A stretch of 13,154 nt of DNA from Butyrivibrio sp. (GCA_017996845.1 JAGOGF010000066.1:1-13154); one strand, 5' to 3'; shown: positions 1 to 7,806, counted from the first letter of the stretch. Numbers and translations are program-made. Notes: generated by a model not told the origin, from the sequence alone.

Positions 1-24
1 TATATATTCATTTATATATTCATT
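1..24. repeat. Tandem repeat of a 12-mer, cut by window edge
   Basis: TATATATTCATT occurs twice back to back and perfectly (1-12 and 13-24). The array may continue to the left of the window, so its copy number is unknown. It may simply be AT-rich low-complexity sequence. Confidence 0.6.
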
Positions 25-100
25 CATGCTGCGCTCTGAAATCAATCCCAAAACAATACTGTTTCCCACAGCGCATCTGTTTTATCAGTATACTATGAAA

Positions 101-116
101 ATGTATACATGTGTAC
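101..116. promoter_or_regulatory. Operator-like palindrome
   Basis: ATGTATACAT (101-110) is a perfect 10-bp palindrome. The overlapping GTATACATGTGTAC (103-116) is a 14-bp palindrome with one mismatched pair. Short TA-centred palindromes of this type are typical of GntR-type regulators, but that is analogy only. It overlaps the spacer and -35 box of a weak minus-strand promoter candidate (TACACA at 115-110, 17-base spacer, TATACT at 92-87) that would fire off the left edge. Confidence 0.25.
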
Positions 117-178
117 TACCATATTTATTTTTCTTTCATTAGCGGCAGGAAATGCAAAATGAATCGCAGGATGTCAGA

Positions 179-207
179 TTGCAGGTTCTTCCCTTCTCCG
201 TTACAAT
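179..207 (+). promoter_or_regulatory. Candidate dapF promoter
   Basis: TTGCAG (179-184) is followed by a 17-base spacer and TACAAT (202-207). The -10 box matches consensus at 5 of 6 positions, the -35 at only 3. The predicted transcription start is near 214, leaving a leader of about 88 bases. A second -10-like TACTAT lies at 255-260 but has no recognisable -35. Confidence 0.35.
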
Positions 208-301
208 AAGTCTGTAAGAAACCATCGGTGTAATAAATGCAAAGTATCCTGGCATACTATAAAAGGTCAGGTTTAAAGCACGGAAATGAGGAATCAGTCC
301 A

Positions 302-1174
302 ATGAAATTCACGAAAATGCACGGCTGCGGAAACGATTATATTTATGTAAATGGTATGCTGGAAACCATTGCTCCTGAAAAGAAACCGGAACTTGTAAAA
401 AAATTGTCCGACAGGCATTTTGGTATCGGCGGAGATGGTGTAATCTTTATCAACGCCGTCCCGTATGGCAGTGCTGACTTTGAGATGGAAATGTACAATG
501 CTGACGGAAGTCGCGCCGAAATGTGCGGCAACGGTATCCGCTGCGTTGCAAAATACGTATATGATCATCATCTTACAAACCAAAGGCAGATTACAATTGT
601 CAGTTGTGGTAAGAAAAAGTTTCTCGATTTAACAGTAGAAAATCAGCTCGTTACAACGGTACGCGTTGACATGGGTGCTCCGGTTCTTTTACCTGCTGAT
701 ATACCTGTAAACCTGCCGGAGATTTCAGCAATGAATGCTTCATCTGTTGTTAACTATCCGATTCAGGCCGCAGAAACAGAATGGAAAATGACATGCGTAT
801 CCATGGGGAATCCGCATGCCGTTATTTTTCTACCCGAAACAACAGATCTTGCTGCTATGAATCTTGCAGCCATCGGTCCCTGCTTCGAAAATCATATTTT
901 TTTCCCAAACCGTACCAACACGGAATTTGTACACATTGATGATCGCTCCAATGTGCATATGCGTGTCTGGGAACGCGGCACAGGTGAAACACTTGCCTGC
1001 GGAACCGGATGCTGTGCTACAACAGTTGCATGTATTCTGAACGGATTGACTGATCATACCGTAACCGTTCATGTACTTGGCGGCGAGATCATCTGTTCCT
1101 GGAATCAGGAACAGAATACTGTTTTCATGACAGGTCCCGCTACCACTGTGTTTGAAGGAGAAATCTGTGGATGA
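302..1174 (+). CDS. dapF: Diaminopimelate epimerase
   Basis: This cytoplasmic, cofactor-independent racemase converts LL- to meso-diaminopimelate, the direct lysine precursor and a peptidoglycan cross-linking residue. The 290-residue length is slightly above the usual 275 or so. Both catalytic cysteines are visible: Cys75 in EMCGNGIRC and Cys233 in LACGTGCCA. The N-terminal KMHGCGNDYI and the GIGGDGVI segment are family signatures, and the MGNPHAV segment is present near residue 168. The start is supported by GAGGA at 288-292, nine bases upstream. It is the only plus-strand gene in the left half. It converges with nadE, with three bases between stops, so transcription from either side must end inside the other gene. 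No other dap or lys gene is adjacent. Identification is secure. Confidence 0.97.
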   Translation: MKFTKMHGCGNDYIYVNGMLETIAPEKKPELVKKLSDRHFGIGGDGVIFINAVPYGSADFEMEMYNADGSRAEMCGNGIRCVAKYVYDHHLTNQRQITIVSCGKKKFLDLTVENQLVTTVRVDMGAPVLLPADIPVNLPEISAMNASSVVNYPIQAAETEWKMTCVSMGNPHAVIFLPETTDLAAMNLAAIGPCFENHIFFPNRTNTEFVHIDDRSNVHMRVWERGTGETLACGTGCCATTVACILNGLTDHTVTVHVLGGEIICSWNQEQNTVFMTGPATTVFEGEICG

Positions 1175-1177
1175 TCT

Positions 1178-3103
1178 TCACAGTTTCTCTGCTTCCTCCA
1201 TCCAAAGTCTTGCACTTGCATCTGATGGCATCCGCAGATCCCCCCTGGGGGATACTGCAACGCTTCCCACTTTTGGCCCATCCGGCAGACAGGAGCGTTT
1301 AAACTGCTGTGTAAAAAATCTTCTGATAAAGATCTTTAACCATTTCTTTATGATTTCTGCTTCATAAACTCCCTCAAATGTAAGTACGGCAATTCGATAG
1401 ATTTTTGCCGGAGAGAACCCGAAACGCAGCATATAATACAGGAAAAAATCATGCAGCTCATAAGGTCCCACAAGATCTTCCGTTTTCTGTGATATCTTTC
1501 CTTCTACCGGGGGAATCAGTTCCGGACTGACCGGTGTATCCAGTATATCCAGGAGAACTTCCGCAAGTTCCTGATCATTACAGCTGTCCGCATAGTACTG
1601 CACCAAATGGCGCACCAGTGTTTTGGGAACTCCCACATTTACGCCATACATGGACATGTGATCTCCGTTATAAGTTGCCCATCCAAGCGCAAGCTCCGAC
1701 ATATCTCCGGTTCCGATAACCATACCGCCCTGCTGGTTGGCCAGATCCATAAGCACCTGCGTACGCTCCCTTGCCTGTCCGTTTTCATAGGTTACGTCAT
1801 GTTTTTCCATATCCTGTTCAATATCAGAAAAATGTACTGTAACAGCCATTCTGATATTGATTTCTTTCAAAGTGGCTCCCAATTTCCGGGCCAGTTTGCA
1901 GGCATTATTATAGGTTCTGTCAGTTGTTCCAAAGCATGGCATGGTGACTGCGATAATTCCCTGTCGCGATAAGCCCAGCATATCAAACGCACGAACTGTA
2001 ACCAAGAGTGCCAATGTAGAATCGAGGCCTCCTGATACCCCGATTACGGCAGACTTACAGCCTGTATGGGCAAATCTTTTTTTAAGTCCGTTGGATTGAA
2101 TCGATAAAATCTGTTCACACCTCTTTGCTCTTTCCTTTGCATCTGAGGGTACAAATGGCTTTGCAGCAAACTTTCTGGTCAAATTGGTCTGAACTGATTT
2201 CATGTGCGCTTTTATAGAGGAATATATAACATTATCGTCATTTTTCGTCTGAAATGTTGTCATTTTACGACGTTCGTGTCGAATTCTTTCTATATCAATA
2301 TCTGCAACGGTAATTCCATTTTCAAAAAGTTTTTGTTCACCTAATACGGTTCCATTCTCAGCAATTATATTATGTCCACCAAAAACAATATCCTGTGTTG
2401 ATTCGCCGTCTCCCGCTGAACAGTATATATATCCTGCAACTAATCTTGCACTGGTTGACGCGATCAGCTGCTTACGATAACTGTCTTTCCCTACTGTTTC
2501 ATTAGAAGCCGACAGATTGACCAGAAGAGTCGCTCCGTGGAGTGCATGTGATATATTGGGAGCTTCAGGAACCCATACATCTTCACAAATTTCACACCCG
2601 ATTTTAAGTCCCTCAACAGCTTCCCCAAGATCAATCAGAATATTCATTCCAAATGGAACGATATTTTCCCCTATCTGGAAAGGTACCGCGCTTTCATTTC
2701 CCGGGGTAAAATGACGCATCTCGTAAAATTCTCCATACGTAGGAATATTCTTTTTGGGAATTATCGCAAGAATCTTTCCCCTTTGAACAGCCGCTGCTGC
2801 ATTATAAAGTTTCCCATCCATCTCAATCGGAAGTCCAATAAAACATACGGTATCTTCACTTTTCTTCTCTGTATCTCTGACGATTCTCAGCAGCTGTTCT
2901 CTTGCCGTTTTCAGTAGACGATCCTGCAGAAAAAGATCCCCGCAGGTATATCCCGTAAGACAAAGTTCAGGAAAAACAACAATCTTTGCTTCCGCTGTCA
3001 CAGCATGATCGATCATTACCATAATCTGATTTGCATTATATTCAGGATCTGCTACACGAATCTGCGGCGTTGCCGCAGCAACCTTAATAAATCCGTCTTT
3101 CAC
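1178..3103 (-). CDS. nadE: Glutamine-dependent NAD(+) synthetase
   Basis: It catalyses the last step of NAD synthesis, amidating nicotinate adenine dinucleotide with ATP and ammonia released from glutamine. The 641 residues hold both expected domains. An N-terminal nitrilase-type glutaminase (about 1-280) has the triad Glu46 (VVFPELCLTGY), Lys117 (IIPKKNIP) and Cys173 (CEICEDVW). A C-terminal ATP-pyrophosphatase synthetase (about 320-641) has the P-loop SGGLDS at 357-362 and GTGDMSELALGW, and ends with SPRGDLRMPSDA. The start codon is GTG (3103-3101), backed by GGAGG five bases upstream, in a segment that begins at the stop of hslO. The 14-base gap to hslO implies co-transcription and probably translational coupling. 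The two-domain form means the cell can use glutamine rather than free ammonia. Its last codons contain a strong hairpin (1234-1258). Confidence 0.97.
   Translation of the reverse strand: MKDGFIKVAAATPQIRVADPEYNANQIMVMIDHAVTAEAKIVVFPELCLTGYTCGDLFLQDRLLKTAREQLLRIVRDTEKKSEDTVCFIGLPIEMDGKLYNAAAAVQRGKILAIIPKKNIPTYGEFYEMRHFTPGNESAVPFQIGENIVPFGMNILIDLGEAVEGLKIGCEICEDVWVPEAPNISHALHGATLLVNLSASNETVGKDSYRKQLIASTSARLVAGYIYCSAGDGESTQDIVFGGHNIIAENGTVLGEQKLFENGITVADIDIERIRHERRKMTTFQTKNDDNVIYSSIKAHMKSVQTNLTRKFAAKPFVPSDAKERAKRCEQILSIQSNGLKKRFAHTGCKSAVIGVSGGLDSTLALLVTVRAFDMLGLSRQGIIAVTMPCFGTTDRTYNNACKLARKLGATLKEINIRMAVTVHFSDIEQDMEKHDVTYENGQARERTQVLMDLANQQGGMVIGTGDMSELALGWATYNGDHMSMYGVNVGVPKTLVRHLVQYYADSCNDQELAEVLLDILDTPVSPELIPPVEGKISQKTEDLVGPYELHDFFLYYMLRFGFSPAKIYRIAVLTFEGVYEAEIIKKWLKIFIRRFFTQQFKRSCLPDGPKVGSVAVSPRGDLRMPSDASARLWMEEAEKL
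1234..1258. other. Hairpin inside the 3' end of nadE
   Basis: GCAGATCCCC pairs with GGGGATACTGC around a four-base loop, giving a 10-bp stem with one bulged A. It encodes the A-V-S-P-R-G-D-L segment of NadE and lies about 60 bases past the dapF stop. There is no T-run on either strand, so it is not a classical terminator, but it is the strongest secondary structure near the dapF/nadE convergence. Confidence 0.4.
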
Positions 3104-3117
3104 GATTGCCTCCGTTC

Positions 3118-4008
3118 CTATTTCGCCTGTTCTTTCAATCCTTCGAGATCATCAACGCTAAACTGATATGCTTTTCCACAAAACTGGCATTTCAGTTCAA
3201 TCTCTTTCCCATCTGCAATCATACTGTCTAATTCATTCTTACCAAGCAGGATCAATGCACCTTCCACATGGTCTCTGTCGCAGTTACAGTGAAACTGTAC
3301 CGGCATTGTTCCATTAAAGACCACATCAAACCCTTCCAGAACAATTTTCAGCATATCTTCCGGTGTATTCCCTGCTTTCAGAATTTCTGTCACGGAAGCT
3401 GCTTTCTGAAGATTCTGTTCCAAATGGCTGATGATCTTTTCTTCAGCATAAGGCATCAACTGAATAATGAAACCACCTGCCTCCCTGACCGTATTATCAT
3501 GATTCATCAGCACGCCCAGACCAACTGAGGATGGAATCTGTTCTGATTCAGCAAAATAATAAGTCAGATCATCCGCTATCTCCCCGGAATGAAGTGCAAT
3601 CTGCCCCGTATATGGTTCCTTCAGTCCAAGATCACGGATCACCGTAAGGCTTCCGCTTCCAATTCCTTCCCCTACATTCAGATGTCCCTGCTCATTCGGC
3701 GGCAGAACAACACTCGGATTTTTCGCATATCCTTTTACATTTCCGGCATTATCTGCCGTTACAAGTAATCCCTTTACCGGTCCGTCTCCATCGATTCGGA
3801 TCGTCAGAAGATCCTTATCGTTTTTCAGCATATCACCCATCATAAGTGCACCGCTCATCAATCTGCCAAGTGCTGCTGTTACAATTGGACTGGTATTATG
3901 TGCCGCTCTGGCAGTTTCAACGAGATTTCTGGTCGTTACCGCAAATGCGCGTATCTGTGCATCTGCTGCAGTTGCACGAACCAGATAGTCCTGATTATTA
4001 CTTTGCAT
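3118..4008 (-). CDS. hslO: Redox-regulated chaperone Hsp33
   Basis: Hsp33 is a cytoplasmic holdase switched on by oxidative stress: oxidation releases a zinc ion and unfolds the C-terminal domain, exposing a client-binding surface. The 296 residues match the family length. The redox switch is intact, with Cys241 and Cys243 (HCNCDRD) and Cys274 and Cys277 (KCQFCGKAY) as the CxC and CxxC zinc ligands. The N-terminal half has the family pattern DYLVRATAADAQIRAFAV and RLMSGALMMGDML. The start is ATG at 4008; AGAGG lies upstream at somewhat long spacing. It sits third-to-last in the minus-strand run, after the methyltransferase (61-base gap) and before nadE (14-base gap). A weak promoter-like pair (TTGAAT, 16 bases, TATTGT) in the 61-base gap could give it separate expression, but I would not rely on it. 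Confidence 0.97.
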   Translation of the reverse strand: MQSNNQDYLVRATAADAQIRAFAVTTRNLVETARAAHNTSPIVTAALGRLMSGALMMGDMLKNDKDLLTIRIDGDGPVKGLLVTADNAGNVKGYAKNPSVVLPPNEQGHLNVGEGIGSGSLTVIRDLGLKEPYTGQIALHSGEIADDLTYYFAESEQIPSSVGLGVLMNHDNTVREAGGFIIQLMPYAEEKIISHLEQNLQKAASVTEILKAGNTPEDMLKIVLEGFDVVFNGTMPVQFHCNCDRDHVEGALILLGKNELDSMIADGKEIELKCQFCGKAYQFSVDDLEGLKEQAK

Positions 4009-4069
4009 ATTCTTCTATTCCTCTCACTACTCTACAATATTACTATTTTACCAATATTCAAATATTACT

Positions 4070-4951
4070 TCATTTTTCTTCTGCTGCATTCATAAGGTTC
4101 TTTTTCATTTGTTCACGCGCAATCACATACACACGTTCACTTTTTTCCGTTACTCCAGAGTGTGTTTCAGCATCTATTGCAGTTACAAACTGCATTCCGG
4201 CCTCTTCCACAAAATGTTTCATCTCATCCAGTGTATAGCCTCTCTGATAATGTGTTTCTGTGAATTTTCTGAATAATCCGCCATCTGATGTATGCGCCCT
4301 GCCTTTATTTGTGAATTCTTCTGCAACAAAAATAGTCAGATCATATTCGTTGATCGCTTCATCCGCATGATAATAGTTGTCCCAAATAAAGCTGCAATTA
4401 TCTCTGTCTTCCGCAATGGTAGTATCTCCTATCACATCACGGTACTTGTGAATCGTATTAAAATCAAATATAAAAATCCCACCCGGATACAGATAATTAT
4501 TCACAAGTGCAAACGTCTGCCTTACATCATCATCTTCCAGAAGATAATTGATGGAATCGCATACACTGATAAATGTTCCGGCTGTAGAATACAGGTCGAT
4601 TTCTCTCATATCCTGTTCAAGGTACATCATATTCTGATTTGTTTTTTCTTTTTTCTTCAATGCAATATCCAACATCTCAGATGCGTTGTCAATACCAATC
4701 ATATCGTAGCCTTTTTCAGCCATCTTCTGCGTAAAATTTCCTGTTCCACATCCAAGCTCTACAACCAGATTCCGCTCAGAGTATAAAGCTTTCTGCGCCT
4801 GATCGGATAATTTCTTATCTTCCGTTACCCTCGATGGGCGTGAAATACCATAGTGCAAAATAAGCTGACTAATATAGTCAGCCCATTCTCCATATGGTGT
4901 CTCATCCATAAATGTATCATATACTTCTGCAAATCCTGTATAACTATCCAT
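4070..4951 (-). CDS. Class I SAM-dependent methyltransferase, substrate unknown
   Basis: A 293-residue soluble protein with a Rossmann-type methyltransferase fold. Motif I is VVELGCGTGNFT (63-74), which binds S-adenosylmethionine. The acidic end of strand 2 follows in IGIDNASEML (85-94), then LEQDMREIDL (111-120), and a post-motif acidic segment CDSINYLLEDDD near 131-142. The opening DSYTGFAEVYDTFMD is typical of the small-molecule-type methyltransferases in this superfamily, which are not predictable as to substrate. The start ATG shares its first base with the TAA stop of the membrane protein upstream (TAATG), with GGAG inside the preceding gene about ten bases before it, so translation is probably coupled. 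The family is broad; an RNA or cofactor substrate is possible. I assign no gene symbol. Confidence 0.87.
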   Translation of the reverse strand: MDSYTGFAEVYDTFMDETPYGEWADYISQLILHYGISRPSRVTEDKKLSDQAQKALYSERNLVVELGCGTGNFTQKMAEKGYDMIGIDNASEMLDIALKKKEKTNQNMMYLEQDMREIDLYSTAGTFISVCDSINYLLEDDDVRQTFALVNNYLYPGGIFIFDFNTIHKYRDVIGDTTIAEDRDNCSFIWDNYYHADEAINEYDLTIFVAEEFTNKGRAHTSDGGLFRKFTETHYQRGYTLDEMKHFVEEAGMQFVTAIDAETHSGVTEKSERVYVIAREQMKKNLMNAAEEK

Positions 4952-5427
4952 TATGATATTACTCCAATTGCACTGAACGCGCCGAAACTGATCAATCCCA
5001 TGATCACACCTGCAATCAGAACACCAAACATGACAGCAATAACGCTCTGTTTGAATTTCATATCAAGAATACTTGCTGCAAGTGTTCCTGTCCATGCTCC
5101 CGTTCCCGGAAGCGGAATTGCAACAAATATCATAAGTGCAATAAAAAGACCATTCCCGGCCTTGGCTTCTAACTCTTTTCCACCTTTTTCTCCTTTTTGC
5201 AGACACCAAGTAAAGGGTTTTCCGATTAACGGTTTATCAGCTCCCCATATCAGAATTTTTCTGGCAAAAAGATAAATGAAAGGAACCGGAAGCATATTTC
5301 CCAAAACCGCAATAATATATGACTGCAAAAGTGGAAGTCCCAGTCCCTGTGAAACCGGTATTGCTCCTCTGAGTTCAATGACCGGAACCATAGAAATTAA
5401 AAAGACCCATAAATACTTTCTTAACAT
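4951..5427 (-). CDS. Small membrane protein of the COG2426 / Sm_multidrug_ex family
   Basis: A 158-residue very hydrophobic protein with four or five membrane segments (roughly 5-25, 32-57, 91-115, 125-155). Two short motifs recur in this family: ELRGAIP (18-24) and AIPLPGTGAWTG (103-114). These lie in hydrophobic halves separated by a charged, Lys/Glu-rich loop (64-90). The family carries the name small multidrug export protein, but direct functional evidence is thin. The paired Glu/Arg-Gly and Pro-Gly-x-Gly motifs recall the re-entrant loops of DedA-type lipid-carrier transporters, which is my inference. The ATG at 5427 has an excellent AAGGAGAG six bases upstream. It follows hisC by 55 bases and overlaps the methyltransferase gene by one base, suggesting the two products are made in step. 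Confidence 0.85.
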   Translation of the reverse strand: MLRKYLWVFLISMVPVIELRGAIPVSQGLGLPLLQSYIIAVLGNMLPVPFIYLFARKILIWGADKPLIGKPFTWCLQKGEKGGKELEAKAGNGLFIALMIFVAIPLPGTGAWTGTLAASILDMKFKQSVIAVMFGVLIAGVIMGLISFGAFSAIGVIS

Positions 5428-5482
5428 ATAACTCTCCTTTTAATATAAAAACAATATAGTGATTTCATTCATTTCTCGCTTA

Positions 5483-6541
5483 CTATTCTGCAAGATACTC
5501 TCGTAAAACAGCAATCAATTCATCCATCTGGGCATCCGTTCCTATCGTAATTCGAAGGTAATCCGAAATGCGGGGCGCATTCCAATGCCTGACATAGATA
5601 TGATGTTCTTTAAGCATATCAAATAATTCCTGCCCCGATGCCTTTTCATGTTTTGCAAAAATAAAATTGCTTGAAGAATCCGGAAAAATAAAACCAAGTT
5701 TCTTCAGCTGTGGTTTAACGCGTTCCCTCGTCTGAATAATCCGATTACAAATATCATGAAAATAGACATCATCCTTAACCGCAGCTGTTCCCAATTCAAT
5801 GGAAGGTCTGTTCATTGTGTAGGAATTAAAAGAAAACTTTGCATCCTTCAGATAATGAATCAGTTTTTTACTTCCAAATGCAAATCCAATCCGCATACCT
5901 GCCATGGCTCTTGACTTGGAAAATGTCTGCACCACCAGGAGATTCTCATACCGATCAATTAAAGGAAGTGCACTTTTCCCGCCAAAATCGATATACGCCT
6001 CATCTACAATTACAACAACATTGGGATTCTTTCTGACAATTTCTTCTACTATGGTAAGATCTTCCAACCGTCCTGTCGGTGCATTCGGATTGGGAAATAT
6101 TACACCGCCATTTTCGCAGAAATAATCTTCCTTGATCATTGCAAAACTATCATCCAAAGGAATTCTATGGTAAGGAATATGGTACAGATCCGCCCATACA
6201 TCATAAAAAGAATATGTTATATCAGGGAAAATAATTGGAAGACTGGAATTAAAAAAAGTCAGAAACGCCATGGAAAGTACATCATCTGATCCAACCCCCA
6301 CAAAAATCTGATCCTCCGGAAAATGATAATACGCCGATAGTGCCTGTACCAGATTATCAGCCTCTGGATCCGGATATAATCGCAAATCATCATATTGAAA
6401 TTGTTTTACCAGACTTGCTACTTCAGGTGAAGGAGGATATGGACATTCATTTGTATTTAATTTAATTACTTTTTTATCCTTTGGCTGCTCTCCTGGAACA
6501 TACGGAACAACCCTTCTGATATTTTTTTCCCAGTCACTCAC
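5483..6541 (-). CDS. hisC: Histidinol-phosphate aminotransferase
   Basis: A pyridoxal-phosphate enzyme of fold type I that interconverts imidazole-acetol phosphate and histidinol phosphate in histidine synthesis. The 352 residues fit the family. Visible are KLNTNECPYPPSP (27-39), the NPNAPTG motif (151-157), the cofactor-binding Asp180 in VDEAY, and the Schiff-base Lys209 in QTFSKSRAMAGMRIGFA, followed by the late Arg in LRITIGT. The start codon is GTG (6541-6539), supported by GGAG seven bases upstream; no nearer ATG fits. It is the first gene of the minus-strand run and is separated from any other his gene here, so it may serve histidine synthesis as an orphan. Aminotransferases of this group can also act on aromatic amino-acid precursors, so the substrate is likely but not certain. 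Confidence 0.9.
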   Translation of the reverse strand: MSDWEKNIRRVVPYVPGEQPKDKKVIKLNTNECPYPPSPEVASLVKQFQYDDLRLYPDPEADNLVQALSAYYHFPEDQIFVGVGSDDVLSMAFLTFFNSSLPIIFPDITYSFYDVWADLYHIPYHRIPLDDSFAMIKEDYFCENGGVIFPNPNAPTGRLEDLTIVEEIVRKNPNVVVIVDEAYIDFGGKSALPLIDRYENLLVVQTFSKSRAMAGMRIGFAFGSKKLIHYLKDAKFSFNSYTMNRPSIELGTAAVKDDVYFHDICNRIIQTRERVKPQLKKLGFIFPDSSSNFIFAKHEKASGQELFDMLKEHHIYVRHWNAPRISDYLRITIGTDAQMDELIAVLREYLAE

Positions 6542-6612
6542 GTTTTTTCTCCAAATATTTTTTATTCGTTCTCAGTTTTCAACAGTAGTTTTATTAGACT
6601 TTAAGACAATAC

Positions 6613-6622
6613 ATTGGCCAAT
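6613..6622. promoter_or_regulatory. Palindrome in the hisC leader
   Basis: ATTGGCCAAT is a perfect 10-bp palindrome, extendable to 18 bp (6609-6626) with one mismatched pair. It lies about 20-35 bases downstream of the predicted hisC transcription start, a usual place for a repressor site or a small leader hairpin. No T-box or histidine-codon attenuator was seen in this leader. Confidence 0.3.
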
Positions 6623-6649
6623 ATATCCCCAAAAACGGATACGTCTGTT

Positions 6650-6677
6650 ATTATAACATATCTTCTGCAAATATTAA
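6650..6677 (-). promoter_or_regulatory. Candidate promoter of the hisC-nadE cluster
   Basis: On the minus strand TTAATA (6677-6672), a 16-base spacer and a perfect TATAAT (6655-6650) with a TGn extension directly before it. The extended -10 makes up for the imperfect -35 (4 of 6). Predicted start near 6643, leaving a leader of about 100 bases before the hisC GTG. It would drive hisC, the membrane protein, the methyltransferase, hslO and nadE. Confidence 0.55.
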
Positions 6678-6712
6678 CAGATATAACACTCTTAAAATTC
6701 TATGTATGTTTC

Positions 6713-7744
6713 TTATGCTTGTACTTCAGAAGGCACCTTCCAGTTCTCTGCCTCGTGAAGATAAACAGCTTCCTGTTCCCGATTTCCCATTGCACCATAA
6801 CATTTTGCAAGACCAAGTAATGCAATATTGCCGCTTCTTCTGATATCAAGAATACTCTGCGTCTCAAATGCTGCATTATAATACCATAACACTGCTTCCT
6901 GATAATCTTTTTTTTGCATATAAAAGGCGCCAAGTTCACAACACATTTCGCTGGACGGTCCGCAGGAAATCTCCTTTAGAGAAAACTTCATAAGCAATGC
7001 CTCTTCCTGCATCAGACATGCTGCATGCGCTACAACACAGCAGGCCTGTCTGATCGAATCAACACTTCGACCCTCCTCCATTGTTACCTGAATAAAAAAA
7101 TCTTTAGCTTCCAGAAAATTTTTTTCGGTTCCTGCCAGAAAAAGTTCCCTCGCATATAGCATCAGCAAACGTTCTGAAAAAAAACATCCATGCTCCGCTG
7201 CGCGTCTGAATGCTGCTATATCTCTTCCTGCATGTTCTCCTACAGGATGATGCTGAATCTCTATCTCACTATCAAAAACAACTGGTTCCAGCCTTACCTG
7301 CTCATGAATCGGATCCTGCCATATAAAAACTCTCTCCCTTTTAAAAAGCTTTGGCCTCAGTTCTCTGTCATAATTATAAACACTTTGAGATGCAAGCTGA
7401 TTGCAATAATACATTTGGACAATTTCAACCTGTGGATCCATACATTCTTTCAGAATTCGAAAAGCTTCTCTGTTTTTCTCATCAAGCACTTCATCGGCAT
7501 CTGCTGAATAGATATATTCACAGGATGCCTTACCAAATATAAAATTACGTGCATCTGCAAAATCATCCTTCCAGTCATAAGAAAATATCTTTGCACCATA
7601 TCCCCGTGCAATAGAAATGGTATGATCAGTTGAGCCAGTATCTGCAATCAGGATTTCATCCACGAGATCCTTTAAGCTCTCCAGGCATCCCGCCAGCTTT
7701 TCCTCTTCATTTTTTACAATCATACATAAACTGACTGTGATCAT
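6713..7744 (-). CDS. Family 2 glycosyltransferase with TPR-like C-terminal region
   Basis: A 343-residue cytoplasmic protein that probably transfers a sugar from a nucleotide-sugar donor. The GT-A domain (about 1-170) opens with ITVSLCMIVKNEEEKLAGCL. It carries the donor-binding Asp in ADTGSTD (35-40), WKDDFADARNF (58-68), the metal-binding DAD in SADADEVL (80-87) and the PIHEQV element near 145-150. The helical remainder (about 175-335) has two TPR-like helical pairs, around 267-293 and 306-333. This arrangement resembles SunS-like and other TPR-linked family 2 enzymes, some of which glycosylate peptides. The open frame extends to 7885, but ATG at 7744 is chosen because AGGAGGA sits six bases before it and the domain begins there. 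It is divergent from the lipoprotein gene. Acceptor unknown. Confidence 0.87.
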   Translation of the reverse strand: MITVSLCMIVKNEEEKLAGCLESLKDLVDEILIADTGSTDHTISIARGYGAKIFSYDWKDDFADARNFIFGKASCEYIYSADADEVLDEKNREAFRILKECMDPQVEIVQMYYCNQLASQSVYNYDRELRPKLFKRERVFIWQDPIHEQVRLEPVVFDSEIEIQHHPVGEHAGRDIAAFRRAAEHGCFFSERLLMLYARELFLAGTEKNFLEAKDFFIQVTMEEGRSVDSIRQACCVVAHAACLMQEEALLMKFSLKEISCGPSSEMCCELGAFYMQKKDYQEAVLWYYNAAFETQSILDIRRSGNIALLGLAKCYGAMGNREQEAVYLHEAENWKVPSEVQA

Positions 7745-7771
7745 ACTTTTTCCTCCTGCCATTTTCATAAA

Positions 7772-7800
7772 TTGAACTGTTGCGCTTTCAATGTTAAAAT
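7772..7800 (+). promoter_or_regulatory. Candidate promoter of the lipoprotein gene
   Basis: TTGAAC (7772-7777), a 17-base spacer and TAAAAT (7795-7800), with TG one base before the -10 box. Predicted start near 7807, leader about 62 bases. A weaker minus-strand pair (TTGAAA 7791-7786, 16 bases, TATGAA 7769-7764) for the glycosyltransferase gene overlaps it. If both work, RNA polymerase cannot occupy them together. Confidence 0.5.
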
Positions 7801-7806
7801 ACTCTT

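Larger units (their letters stand above)
1..301. other. Non-coding region upstream of dapF
   Basis: No convincing gene is visible in these 301 bases. Reading frames on both strands are short and lack a good ribosome binding site. The stretch holds a tandem 12-mer at the left edge, an operator-like palindrome near 101-116, and a candidate promoter and ribosome binding site for dapF. I looked for lysine riboswitch and T-box core motifs, which would suit a dapF leader, and saw neither. A nine-codon frame on the minus strand, starting with ATG at 27, runs off the edge and cannot be judged. Confidence 0.6.

Noticed and set aside
117..301. Lysine riboswitch or T-box upstream of dapF
   Set aside because: None of the conserved core motifs of either element could be found by eye.
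4292..4786. A 164-codon plus-strand frame inside the methyltransferase gene
   Set aside because: Antisense to a gene with clear SAM-binding motifs; hydrophobic, Cys/Phe-rich composition typical of a shadow.
6542..6712. Histidine attenuator or T-box upstream of hisC
   Set aside because: No run of His codons, no T-box core sequence and no terminator hairpin with T-run in the leader.
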